Assembly (NCBI GenBank): GCA_902560445.1
Contig: CACELO010000007.1
Location: forward strand, 1 to 47,098
Reading direction: 5' to 3'
Length of the DNA stretch: 47,098 nucleotides
From: an uncultured Candidatus Poseidoniales archaeon
GTDB lineage: Archaea > Thermoplasmatota > Poseidoniia > Poseidoniales > Thalassarchaeaceae
The stretch's first letter is position 1. Each line of letters begins with the position of its first letter. Under the pieces are notes generated by a model. The model made no database searches. It was given only the letters and a program-made list of their open reading frames with translations, and was not told the origin of the DNA. Below, piece by piece: positions 1 to 8,270 of the stretch. The position numbers and the translations under genes are program-made.

Positions 1-1
1 A

Positions 2-547
2 TTAGATCTATTTCGAATTCATGGCGCCTATCTATTTGGCATAGGAACTTTCCATGGAGACTTGCATCCTGGTAATTGTATCATTGACGATGATGGGATG
101 TTTGTGTTTATCGATAATGGTGCAATTTGTCACGCCCCGACCCATGTGAGCAGTGCTTTGTTCCGATTCTTTGAACACCTATCTAACAGCAACTTAAATG
201 GTGCATTCGAGGCGTTGCTAGGACTATCCGAAGATACTCTAGATGAAAAGAAAAAAGAGGAATATATGGCGAAAATGTACGATATATATCACGACTTTGA
301 GATGCGTTCTGTTGGAGAACAAAGTCTTACTCAAATCATGATGAAGACTGTTCGTTGTGCGGTCGAGGACGCAGGGGCTGTATTCGGAGAGGAAGCGTTT
401 CCTATCATCCGAGCACTGATGTATCTAGACGGTTTGGTTATCCGAACACATCCAGACGTGAAACTCATCCGTTCGATGAGTCCCTATCTGGAAGAATTCC
501 GTGCTTGTTTACCAATTCCAGAGCCGGTACCGCGATACACCAATTGA
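2..547 (+). CDS. UbiB/ABC1 (ADCK) family atypical kinase, C-terminal part
   Basis: The reading frame is open from base 2, so the N-terminus lies outside the window. The visible part begins in the kinase core: HGDLHPGN (bases 53-76) is the catalytic-loop signature of the ABC1/ADCK/UbiB atypical kinases, and FIDNGA (from about base 110) sits where the DFG metal-binding motif is expected, reading DNG here. The rest is the helical C-lobe. Family members are ATP-binding proteins tied to quinone and isoprenoid-lipid metabolism. A role in quinone or carotenoid metabolism is suggested only by the phytoene synthase gene 70 bases downstream on the same strand. Family assignment is confident; substrate is unknown. 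Confidence 0.85.
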   Translation, partial: LDLFRIHGAYLFGIGTFHGDLHPGNCIIDDDGMFVFIDNGAICHAPTHVSSALFRFFEHLSNSNLNGAFEALLGLSEDTLDEKKKEEYMAKMYDIYHDFEMRSVGEQSLTQIMMKTVRCAVEDAGAVFGEEAFPIIRALMYLDGLVIRTHPDVKLIRSMSPYLEEFRACLPIPEPVPRYTN

Positions 548-587
548 ATAATTTTAGAGTAAAGGGGACAATTGAGAAAACATTTCA

Positions 588-595
588 TTAAATAA
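588..595 (+). promoter_or_regulatory. TATA-like box upstream of crtB
   Basis: TTAAATAA lies about 25 bases upstream of the ATG at 618. Archaeal TATA boxes normally sit 25-30 bases before the transcription start, so a transcript from here would be leaderless or nearly so. This is read from sequence and spacing only. Confidence 0.4.
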
Positions 596-617
596 GAATC
601 TTCGAGGATGTGATTAT

Positions 618-1634
618 ATGATGGGAGACGTAGTGAGGACTGATACTGCTATAGTAGAGCAGTCTTACCTCGAATGCGAAAGAATCGCAAAGAATTCTTC
701 ATCCTCATTTTTGAGAGCATTCAAAACTCTTCCCAAGGCTAAAAGAGACGGTATCAAGGCCCTCTATGCTTTCTGTAGAAGAGCCGATGATGTGGCTGAT
801 GGAGACTGGTTGCCAGATTTTTCTTCATTCACTCCTCAACAGATCGGCTCACTTCGATTTAGAGCTTTGCAGAGATCGAAATATCTAGACGAAAAACATC
901 GCTCCCGCGGGACTCTAAACCATGAGGCTCACATTACTAAGCTATGTGCTCTTATTTATTTGCGAGACAACATCCAAGAAGTGGTAGACGATAATTTTCC
1001 AAAAGAAAAATTCTTCCGAGCCTTTTGGGATACGATTGAGAAATTCGATATTCCTGCTCAACACTTACATTCTTTGATTGACGGTATGGAAGACGATCTC
1101 TATCCCACAAATTACCGAACCTACGAAGATTTGCGACGTTATTGTTACAACGTTGCATCCTCAGTGGGCCTTTGTTTACTCCACCTGTATGGTTACGATG
1201 GACAAGAGGCTGAGCACCACGCCGTTGAGATGGGAGTCTTCCTACAGAAGGTCAACATACTGAGAGATATTCAGTCCGATCTAGCATCAGGTAGAGTTTA
1301 CTTACCCACTTCTGAGTTGGAATCCTTTGGAATTTCTACTTCAGAATTGTCTAGCCCGAATCTTGCTTCAAACCCAAATTGGCAAGAATTCATGAAAGAT
1401 TATATCCAGAGGTGTAACGCTCACAAAGAAGAAGCTGTCAAATTACTTCCAATGATTCATTCAGAGTCGAGAAAAAGTCCGACTATTATGCTCTCTGTAT
1501 ATTCACAATTAATTAAGCAGGCAGAGAAATTGTGTGGAGACGTTGTGTCTCAGCGCCTCAACCTAACCGTCATGCAGAAGGCAAATGTGCTGATGTCGAC
1601 GCTTGGTGTAATTAGCATCGTGCAAGAGGATTGA
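618..1634 (+). CDS. crtB: phytoene/squalene synthase (CrtB-type)
   Basis: This 338-residue enzyme of the head-to-head prenyl synthase family probably condenses two geranylgeranyl diphosphates into phytoene. The first aspartate-rich motif DDVAD is at residues 57-61. The second is the NILRDIQSDL segment, with Asp217 and Asp221 as expected Mg-diphosphate ligands. The helix YCYNVASSVG (175-184) is also typical of the family. Length matches phytoene synthases. The start could be either of two consecutive ATGs (618 or 621). The gene is followed two bases later by crtI, so the two are almost certainly cotranscribed. A squalene synthase role is less likely given that pairing. Confidence 0.92.
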   Translation: MMGDVVRTDTAIVEQSYLECERIAKNSSSSFLRAFKTLPKAKRDGIKALYAFCRRADDVADGDWLPDFSSFTPQQIGSLRFRALQRSKYLDEKHRSRGTLNHEAHITKLCALIYLRDNIQEVVDDNFPKEKFFRAFWDTIEKFDIPAQHLHSLIDGMEDDLYPTNYRTYEDLRRYCYNVASSVGLCLLHLYGYDGQEAEHHAVEMGVFLQKVNILRDIQSDLASGRVYLPTSELESFGISTSELSSPNLASNPNWQEFMKDYIQRCNAHKEEAVKLLPMIHSESRKSPTIMLSVYSQLIKQAEKLCGDVVSQRLNLTVMQKANVLMSTLGVISIVQED

Positions 1635-1636
1635 AT

Positions 1637-3223
1637 ATGCAAGCACAAACGTATTCTCCCCAGCCTGAGGCATCGAAAAACTCAGACCCAGATGTTCTAA
1701 TTGTTGGAGCAGGACCTGGTGGTCTTGCATGCTCATTGTTGCTTGCGAAAGCTGGATTAAAAGTAAAAATCCTAGAAAAAGCGGATAGAGTCGGTGGTCG
1801 GACCAAAGTAATTGAAAAAGATGGTTACCGGTACGATAATGGCCCCACATTTTTCCATTATACAGAAGTGATTGAGGAGATTTTTCAAGCGATTGGTAAA
1901 GATGCACATGAAGAATTGAATCTCATCAAGCTTGACCCAAATTACAGATTAGTGTTCGGCGAAGGGGGTGCTCTAAATGCTAGTACTGATATTGAGTACA
2001 TGGTAAAACAAATCGAGCAATTGTGTGGAAAGAAAGATGCTGAAGGATTTAGAAAATACGTATTGGATAACAGGAAAAAATTGGAATTATCTAAAAGTTG
2101 TTTAAATTCTCCATGGACAAGTTGGACTGATTTAGCAAACAAAAGAGCTCTGCGGGTAGCTAAAGTTCTGAGGCCCTGGAGAAGTGTTGCATCTGATTTA
2201 TCAAAGTTTTTTGATGATGATAGAATGCAATTGGCGATGAGTTTTCAGACTAAATATCTAGGAATGTCGCCATTTCAAGCACCTAGTCTTTTCACAATAT
2301 TGTCCTTCTTAGAATTAGAATATGGTATTTATCATGCCAAAGGAGGATTAGGTACAGTAACTGAAAGAATGGGGATATTAGCAGAAGAGCTAGGTGTAGA
2401 AATATGTCTCAATGAACCTGTAGAAGAGTGTCTTTTTGATGGCAAAAAAATAGTCGGAGTTAAGACAGGAAAGAATACTTACACCGCCAGGAAATATGTA
2501 ATGAATGTGGACTTTGCTACTGGAATGAAGGGGCTTATTCCTGATAAATTAAGGAAAAGATGGTCCAACAAGAAATTAGATCAGAAATCTTATTCTTGTT
2601 CTACATTCATGCTCTATCTCGGAGTAGATAAGAAATATGATTTAGACCATCATCAAATATATGCGTCAAAAGATTATCACTCGAATCTAAAAGATGTGAC
2701 AGAGAATAAGATAACCTGGGATGACCCATCATTGTATGTCCAAAATGCGTGCTTAACAGACCCATCAATGGCTCCAGATGGGCATTCAACAATCTATGTA
2801 TTAGTTCCAGTTTCCAATGTTCATGAATCAATAAATTGGGATGAGATAAAGCATGACTACAGAGATGTAGTCCTTGAAACCATGAAAAAATTAGGATATG
2901 ATGATTTGAAAGAACATATAGTTTCAGAAACCATAGTTACTCCTGATGATTGGGGTGAAAGAGATATTTACAAAGGTGCAGTTTTCAATCTAGCACATGG
3001 ATTAGACCAAATGCTCTGGAGGAGGCCACAAAATAGATTTGAAGAGTTTGATGATCTATTCCTAGTCGGTGGAGGAACACATCCCGGAAGTGGATTGCCC
3101 ACCATATTTGAAAGCGGAAGAATAAGTGCTAAATTGATTTGTTCTGATTTAGGAATGGAACCGGATTGGAATGGTGTAGACACTTGGTTTCCCGATTTGA
3201 AGAAGCAAAAGGCGAGCATGTAG
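1637..3223 (+). CDS. crtI: phytoene desaturase (CrtI-type FAD oxidoreductase)
   Basis: The N-terminal Rossmann motif VGAGPGGLACSLLLAKAG, the following E-K-A-D-RVGGRT segment and the C-terminal block LVGGGTHPGSGLPTIFESGR are hallmarks of CrtI-type carotenoid desaturases. At about 528 residues the length is standard. The enzyme would desaturate phytoene toward lycopene at the membrane, using bound FAD. I chose ATG 1637 over the in-frame TTG at 1631 because GAGGA at 1626-1630 gives a good ribosome-binding spacing and the gene then starts two bases after crtB. The middle of the gene is AT-rich relative to several neighbours. It could act on another carotenoid; the family call is firm. Confidence 0.9.
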   Translation: MQAQTYSPQPEASKNSDPDVLIVGAGPGGLACSLLLAKAGLKVKILEKADRVGGRTKVIEKDGYRYDNGPTFFHYTEVIEEIFQAIGKDAHEELNLIKLDPNYRLVFGEGGALNASTDIEYMVKQIEQLCGKKDAEGFRKYVLDNRKKLELSKSCLNSPWTSWTDLANKRALRVAKVLRPWRSVASDLSKFFDDDRMQLAMSFQTKYLGMSPFQAPSLFTILSFLELEYGIYHAKGGLGTVTERMGILAEELGVEICLNEPVEECLFDGKKIVGVKTGKNTYTARKYVMNVDFATGMKGLIPDKLRKRWSNKKLDQKSYSCSTFMLYLGVDKKYDLDHHQIYASKDYHSNLKDVTENKITWDDPSLYVQNACLTDPSMAPDGHSTIYVLVPVSNVHESINWDEIKHDYRDVVLETMKKLGYDDLKEHIVSETIVTPDDWGERDIYKGAVFNLAHGLDQMLWRRPQNRFEEFDDLFLVGGGTHPGSGLPTIFESGRISAKLICSDLGMEPDWNGVDTWFPDLKKQKASM

Positions 3224-3230
3224 AACCTAT

Positions 3231-3236
3231 GGAGGT
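3231..3236 (+). promoter_or_regulatory. ribosome binding site fixing a TTG start
   Basis: GGAGGT stands six bases before TTG 3243. No in-frame ATG fits the SDR fold, since the glycine-rich motif begins at residue 8, so this site decides the start. Confidence 0.6.
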
Positions 3237-3242
3237 CAGAAA

Positions 3243-3992
3243 TTGTCGGTTGTATGGGTATTAGGTGCTGCGGGCGGAGTAGGTAGTATTGTTTGTCAAA
3301 ACCTTTCGAGCAAGGGCTGGAAAGTTGTAGGAAGCGGAAGAACTGAGGAGAAACTTCGGCTCCTTAGTTCCCAGATAGACAATCTCGATGTCTTACCTGT
3401 CGACGCAAGAGATGATGATGCAATGAAGCAGGCTGTGGCGAATATCGTAGAAACACATGGTAGTCTAGATGCAGTAGTTGTCGCTGTGGGGTCAATACTA
3501 CTCAGACCGTTGCACGCTACCTCCGCCGAACAAGTACAGGATACTATTGAACAAAACCTCACCACTGCATTCAATGCAGTTAGATCGGCAGCAGTTCCAA
3601 TGATGCGTGGTGACGGAGGAAGAATTGTTCTGTTTTCTTCTGTGGCGGCGTCTCATGGTATGACTAATCACGCTGCTATTGCCGCAGCAAAAGGAGCTGT
3701 TGAAGGATTGACTCGGGCCTCTGCTGCAGACTATGCAAAGCGAGGTATTCGAGTAAACGCGATCGCGCCTGCAATGACAGATACGCCAATGTCTGAAAAT
3801 CTACTAAAAAATGAGGCTAGTCGAAAAATCAGTGATTCGATGCATCCAGTAGGAAGAATTGGACAAGCAAAAGAGATTGCAGATGTTGCATCTTGGCTCG
3901 TCGATGGAGCACCTGAATGGATGACAGGGCAAATTATCGGAGTCAATGGTGGATTAGGTACGATAAAACCTCAGGAATCAATCAAGGTTTAA
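3243..3992 (+). CDS. SDR-family oxidoreductase-like protein without the catalytic tyrosine
   Basis: This is a 249-residue short-chain dehydrogenase/reductase fold. The NAD(P)-binding glycine motif GAAGGVG is at residues 8-14, the Ser segment reads LFSSVAAS, and the C-terminal IRVNAIAPAMTDTP block is typical. The usual YxxxK catalytic motif reads IAAAK: Ile146 replaces Tyr while Lys150 is kept. Loss of Tyr would normally abolish classic SDR chemistry, so this is either a divergent subfamily using another residue or a non-catalytic binder. The start is TTG with GGAGGT upstream. It sits between crtI and a thioredoxin-like lipoprotein in a tight same-strand run, so a link to carotenoid modification is possible but unproven. 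Confidence 0.8.
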   Translation: MSVVWVLGAAGGVGSIVCQNLSSKGWKVVGSGRTEEKLRLLSSQIDNLDVLPVDARDDDAMKQAVANIVETHGSLDAVVVAVGSILLRPLHATSAEQVQDTIEQNLTTAFNAVRSAAVPMMRGDGGRIVLFSSVAASHGMTNHAAIAAAKGAVEGLTRASAADYAKRGIRVNAIAPAMTDTPMSENLLKNEASRKISDSMHPVGRIGQAKEIADVASWLVDGAPEWMTGQIIGVNGGLGTIKPQESIKV

Positions 3993-4007
3993 TTTGGAGG
4001 TTTGGGT

Positions 4008-4607
4008 ATGAGGAAAGTCAGTGGTCTTTTACTAACCTTAATTCTACTATCTGCTTCAGCAGGATGTTTGGCTGAAGAAATTCAAGAAGAATTGGAAAAG
4101 GAGGGGGTTGAAGATAAGAGATACACCTTCGCACTGCCTACTTTAGGGAGAGATGTAGATGAAGGTTCTATGTTAGATCTGACTGCTGAATTAGAGCACC
4201 AACCGATTCTATTGTTTTGGGTCAGTTCACAATGTCAAGGTTGCCATGAATGGGCAGAAGGTATCAGAGATAGTAGTCTCAACTACAGCATTATGCAACC
4301 AATCACAATTCACAGATATGGTAACTTCGAATCGGAAGACAAGATTATGCAAGTCTACGGGAATAATTCAAGCGAACACTATTCACCATGGCCAGTGGTT
4401 ACTGAGGCCCACTCGCGTTTAGCATTAGATTTCGATACTCGAGAGCCTTCGGAACTATCTGTTGTTGAGGCCTTCGGAAATCTTCCAACTCCGTCTTTGA
4501 TTTTACTCGACAAAAACGGTAATATTGTTTGGGAAGCGTCGTCATATTGGTATTCTGCTAACCAATTGCAAGAAGCAGGAGAAATTGCAGCCGGATTAAG
4601 TGAATGA
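4008..4607 (+). CDS. thioredoxin-like lipoprotein (TlpA-like)
   Basis: The N-terminus is a lipoprotein signal: MRKVSG, a hydrophobic stretch, then lipobox SAGC with Cys20. A thioredoxin-like domain follows, with FWVSSQCQGCHEW carrying the CxxC pair Cys76/Cys79. A later PTPSLILLDKNGNIVW segment matches the cis-proline and beta-strand region of the fold. It probably works outside the cytoplasmic membrane in thiol-disulfide exchange. ATG 4008 is preferred over an in-frame TTG at 4002 because GGAGG at 3996-4000 gives seven-base spacing. It overlaps or abuts the next gene at TGA 4605-4607, consistent with one operon. The redox partner is unknown. Confidence 0.8.
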   Translation: MRKVSGLLLTLILLSASAGCLAEEIQEELEKEGVEDKRYTFALPTLGRDVDEGSMLDLTAELEHQPILLFWVSSQCQGCHEWAEGIRDSSLNYSIMQPITIHRYGNFESEDKIMQVYGNNSSEHYSPWPVVTEAHSRLALDFDTREPSELSVVEAFGNLPTPSLILLDKNGNIVWEASSYWYSANQLQEAGEIAAGLSE

Positions 4608-4608
4608 T

Positions 4609-5034
4609 ATGGAACCTATTTACACAGCATTATTCCTAATCCCAACGATATGGGTAGGTCCCTTTTGGCTACTAATGTTGGTTGAACCTGATTCTGAAAG
4701 AACCTCGAAGTGGGTAGAGGGTAACCTGTTATTTCTTGGGCCTCTACTTGCTTATTTTGCAACCATACTCGTAGAACCTAACGGGATAATCGAGCTATTC
4801 TCTGGAAATCCTGCTGAAATTATGGATACTATGGTTGAGCTTCTCGGAACCGAATCCGGAACCGTTCTCGCTTGGGCACATTTTGTAGCAGGAGATATAA
4901 TCGCTACTAGGTGGATGTGGCGCAAGGCCGTTGAGAATGAAATCGGACTATATCAAACCCGAGCCGTTGTCTTCTTTGGGGTTGTGCTGATGCCGGTTGG
5001 TTTGTTACTTCACATGGCCCTAAATAGAGAATAA
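4609..5034 (+). CDS. ABA4-like membrane protein (DUF4281)
   Basis: This is a small protein of about 141 residues with roughly four hydrophobic segments. The pattern WAHFVAGDIIATRWMWRKA followed by a C-terminal hydrophobic helix resembles the ABA4/DUF4281 family, named for the plant protein required for neoxanthin formation. I recognise it from the W-H-x(3)-GD-x(4)-RW pattern, not from a search. A GTG at 4600 overlapping the previous stop is an alternative start. Position four genes after crtB on the same strand suggests a carotenoid-related membrane function, which is an inference from context; the biochemical activity of the family outside plants is not established to my knowledge. Confidence 0.65.
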   Translation: MEPIYTALFLIPTIWVGPFWLLMLVEPDSERTSKWVEGNLLFLGPLLAYFATILVEPNGIIELFSGNPAEIMDTMVELLGTESGTVLAWAHFVAGDIIATRWMWRKAVENEIGLYQTRAVVFFGVVLMPVGLLLHMALNRE

Positions 5035-5120
5035 TCACCCAAATTGCAGTGATTTTGGTTGTATTTCTATCCAATACAACTAGGCGTCATAATTGAGTGC
5101 CTAATTGCACCTCATCTACC

Positions 5121-5477
5121 ATGAATTGGCTAAACTTACTGGGCAAAGGGTTGTTTTCCGGAGCGGTGATTGTGACTGCTAGTGAGATCGCAAAGAAATC
5201 AACAGTGTTCGGAGCACTCGTGATTTCTCTGCCCTTGGCGAGTATAATGTCGCTAACATGGTTATACAACGATACGAAGGATACCGCTCAGGTAGCTGAC
5301 TTTGCAGAGAGTATTCTGTGGTTGGTAATCCCAGCAATGCTGCTGTTCATGATCTTACCATATCTACTCAGACGCGGTTGGGGTTTCGAGGCTGCCATGG
5401 CTGTAGGAATAGTATCTACAATCATCGCCTATAGTCTGGGCATTTGGGCTGCACAGACATTTGGTCAAGTCGGTTAG
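5121..5477 (+). CDS. DUF3147-like small membrane protein
   Basis: This protein of about 118 residues has three or four hydrophobic helices. Its N-terminal segment (GLFSGAVIVTASEIAKKS, then GALVISLPLASIMSL) and a later ILPYLLRRG fit the pattern I associate with DUF3147 membrane proteins, whose function is unknown. ATG 5121 is chosen; GTG 5097 in frame would add eight residues lacking membrane character. No clear ribosome-binding site precedes either start. It follows the ABA4-like gene by under 100 bases on the same strand. No catalytic residues are apparent, so only membrane location can be claimed. Confidence 0.6.
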   Translation: MNWLNLLGKGLFSGAVIVTASEIAKKSTVFGALVISLPLASIMSLTWLYNDTKDTAQVADFAESILWLVIPAMLLFMILPYLLRRGWGFEAAMAVGIVSTIIAYSLGIWAAQTFGQVG

Positions 5478-5664
5478 GTTATGAGAGTCTGAGGCCTTCG
5501 CAACTGCCCTCGATTCACGAATTCATGATACGTGACCATACAGAATATGTGCGGCGCCTAAATTATGTGTTCAATAGAAACGGGAGTTTGTCTTGAGGTG
5601 ACTGTAAGCGGAATTTTGCATCCGGATTCCGAACTATTATGAAGAAAAGGTAGGACCGCCGGTC

Positions 5665-6462
5665 ATGCCTGGAGCGTATGACAGAAGTCGGAATGCTGCA
5701 GTCGTTCGCCAGATTTCCGCTAACTTCGAGGCTGCTATGTCTAGTTTCTTTGGAACTAGAACTCCTAACCGAGATGCGGCGCAGGGTGCACACGATGCAT
5801 ATGTTGCGGCTCTTCGTGCTCATGGCACTGATGTGACTATTCTACCTGGATTAGATGAGCATCCCGATTGCTGCTTTGTTGAAGATACTGCAGTGATGGT
5901 AGATGGAAAGGCGATTATTCCGAACATGGGCCACCACTCTAGAGAAGGAGAACAAGTGGCTGTTGCTGAACATCTCTCTTCCAGTGCTGAAATTGTCAAT
6001 ATGCCAGAGGGCGCTAAACTCGATGGTGGCGATGTTGTATTCTTCGATGATCGTTACTTGATTGGGGTTTCAACTAGAACGAATAAGGAGGGGGCTGACT
6101 TTCTTGCGAGTCATGTTCGAGAAGACGGTTTTGATTGTGAGTTCATCGATATACCAACTTCAACTCTACACCTTACAACCGTATGCTCATCGCCTCGACC
6201 TGGTTTGATTATTGCCGCAGAAGGGCATCTTACTGCATCTCAATTGGAGCCACTAGCAGAGAGTGTGATTTGGGTGCCTAATAGAGAGAGTTACGCCGCG
6301 AACACAATCGGTTACAAAGGTGATAGGGTCATCATTGCTGATGGTTTTCCTGTAGTCCGACAAACCATGCTCGATGAGGGCTTCAAAATTACAAGCTTGG
6401 ATATGAAGGAAATCATGCAGGCTGATGGTTCGTTGACTTGTCTCTCGGTTTTTAACGCCTGA
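5665..6462 (+). CDS. dimethylarginine dimethylaminohydrolase (DDAH)-like amidinohydrolase
   Basis: This is a 265-residue protein of the pentein (guanidino-modifying) superfamily. PDCCFVEDTAV (residues 67-77) matches the substrate-binding FxEDT region of DDAH. His169 in TLHLTTV and Cys259 in the C-terminal GSLTCLS align with the catalytic His and nucleophilic Cys, and LDGGDV (119-124) is another conserved strand. DDAH hydrolyses methylated arginine to citrulline and methylamine; arginine or another guanidino compound is a possible alternative substrate. Preceding bases hold a purine-rich AAGGTAGGA. No arginine-catabolism neighbours are present, so the pathway is unclear. Family call is good, substrate uncertain. 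Confidence 0.85.
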   Translation: MPGAYDRSRNAAVVRQISANFEAAMSSFFGTRTPNRDAAQGAHDAYVAALRAHGTDVTILPGLDEHPDCCFVEDTAVMVDGKAIIPNMGHHSREGEQVAVAEHLSSSAEIVNMPEGAKLDGGDVVFFDDRYLIGVSTRTNKEGADFLASHVREDGFDCEFIDIPTSTLHLTTVCSSPRPGLIIAAEGHLTASQLEPLAESVIWVPNRESYAANTIGYKGDRVIIADGFPVVRQTMLDEGFKITSLDMKEIMQADGSLTCLSVFNA

Positions 6463-6517
6463 ATTGGTCTAAGCCAAAAGGCGGCGAGTTCAACAATGGA
6501 GCTGTGCTCCGTTGGGT

Positions 6518-8239
6518 ATGCGCTCACGCGAGTTAGCGGCGTTCTCGATGGTGCTAATCTTGCTGCTAACTCCAATTAGCGGCTGCTTTGGGAGCGAGGA
6601 TTCGAGTTTAGATGCAGGCGACTTGCAGATCAGTTCTGATTCATTGTCTGCGGGTTTTTTCCAAACCCTAGAGTTGACTGCATCTAACAAGATGTCAGTG
6701 TTTGTTCCATTTTTGATTAAGGATCCGGGATCTGGGTTTGTGCTGAATTCTACTGTTATCGATATAGATAATGGCGATACAGTTTCTCTAGAGGTTTTGT
6801 TTCCCCCTCGTTCAGAAGGAATCTATCTACTACTAGGCGAATATGGTCGAGGACACTGGCCGGTTAGAGATGAAGTTGAATCATGGACTTCTTGGTATGC
6901 AAGAGGAGGACATCTGGGGGAAGATAATCTTGGTGCGATTAGGGTACCGGCAAATAATACGACATTCGATACTCTAGAAGTCCATCCAGCAGTAATGCCA
7001 GGTTCTGTTGAGGTCAAATTCGTCCCATCGATTAGAGAATCTACTGTGTCATGGGATGAAGGAGGCGGCCATTCAAGCGGAATGCTACATGGTAGAGTAG
7101 TATACGAACGGCTATACGAGTTATCCGATCCTACTGACACCTTGGATCCTGTGGACGGAAAAGCGGGGTACTACGATAGGTGGGCAGGGCAAGGAAACCC
7201 TGCGTACGAAGATGCTGCTCTGTATATCATTGGAGAATTGGAAAGCTTTGGTCTAGAAGTCATTGCCCATAGGTACGAGTATACAGACATAATGAATGTA
7301 CAGAATCCTGAGGCATACAACATATGTGCATACAAATGGGGGTCCGTTATTCGAGATGAGTGGATGGTTTTTGGCGCGCACTTTGATGTCGCCCCTCCTG
7401 CTAATGCTGTCCTTCTCGATCCTCACATTGTAGGATTCAGAACGTACGGTACTAGAGCTGGTGCGTACGACAACTCTGCAGGGACTGCCATGGTCATGGA
7501 AACCGCTAGAGCTCTTGCAGATTTTGAAACTAGGAGAACGATGGTGTTCTGCCTATGGTCTGGTGAAGAAGGTGGAAAGAGGGGATCGGATTACTGGACT
7601 GAGTACCACGTAAAGGAAGACAACCCCCAGGTGACTGTGATGAACTACATCAATCTCGACATGGCTGGAGTTAATTGGCCCGGTGGAGGTGGTGCGCCTC
7701 ATGGTGACCCTGATCCTCAAATCGACGAAGATGGTTATCCGAAAGACAGTGAGGTGTGGCCTTTGAGAGTATATATTGGCCCGGGCCCAAATCATGACCA
7801 GCTCGACCAGCCAGAGATGGTTGGTCTCTCTAATTGGATAGGTTCTGATGCACTTGGGCTAGAAGAACAAATGGGAACGTTAGTTGGTACAAACTACAGT
7901 GCAGATACTTGGAAAACTTCTGTTTGGCTAGATATGGACCGGCCGGAAGTTATCGTCTATGAAGACACTACAGCTAGGAGTGATCATGCTAGTTTCCAAG
8001 ACAACTTAGGTACTGTAACCATTGGTTTTGGTGGATTAGTAGATGGCTATTGGTGCTATCATCAGGTCTGCGATACGCTAGAAGAAATGGAAGATTGGAT
8101 GGATACAACAGGCAAGGATTACGGAGAAGAAAATACCGGTCTTGCCAATGTTGTAAATAGCCTGGATATGATTACTTGGTGGGCAATGTTGACATTTTTC
8201 CATTGTGATGAACAGCCTATTTTCAACGCTCTTCTTTGA
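6518..8239 (+). CDS. secreted M28-family zinc metallopeptidase, lipoprotein
   Basis: This is a roughly 573-residue lipoprotein: the signal peptide ends in ISGC, followed by about 200 residues of beta-rich N-terminal sequence, then an M28 aminopeptidase domain. Zinc and catalytic residues are visible: His288 (GAHFDV), Asp318 (AYDNSAGTA), Glu350-Glu351 (WSGEEGG), Asp381 (NLDMAG) and His490 (SDHASF). It probably degrades peptides outside the cell, feeding a protein-scavenging lifestyle. ATG 6518 is preferred to the in-frame TTG 6512 because the signal peptide reads naturally from there. It stands alone on the + strand and is followed by a 480-base gene-free region. Confidence 0.92.
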   Translation: MRSRELAAFSMVLILLLTPISGCFGSEDSSLDAGDLQISSDSLSAGFFQTLELTASNKMSVFVPFLIKDPGSGFVLNSTVIDIDNGDTVSLEVLFPPRSEGIYLLLGEYGRGHWPVRDEVESWTSWYARGGHLGEDNLGAIRVPANNTTFDTLEVHPAVMPGSVEVKFVPSIRESTVSWDEGGGHSSGMLHGRVVYERLYELSDPTDTLDPVDGKAGYYDRWAGQGNPAYEDAALYIIGELESFGLEVIAHRYEYTDIMNVQNPEAYNICAYKWGSVIRDEWMVFGAHFDVAPPANAVLLDPHIVGFRTYGTRAGAYDNSAGTAMVMETARALADFETRRTMVFCLWSGEEGGKRGSDYWTEYHVKEDNPQVTVMNYINLDMAGVNWPGGGGAPHGDPDPQIDEDGYPKDSEVWPLRVYIGPGPNHDQLDQPEMVGLSNWIGSDALGLEEQMGTLVGTNYSADTWKTSVWLDMDRPEVIVYEDTTARSDHASFQDNLGTVTIGFGGLVDGYWCYHQVCDTLEEMEDWMDTTGKDYGEENTGLANVVNSLDMITWWAMLTFFHCDEQPIFNALL

Positions 8240-8270
8240 ATGTCGTAAATTTTCTTTAGGTTTAAGTGCC

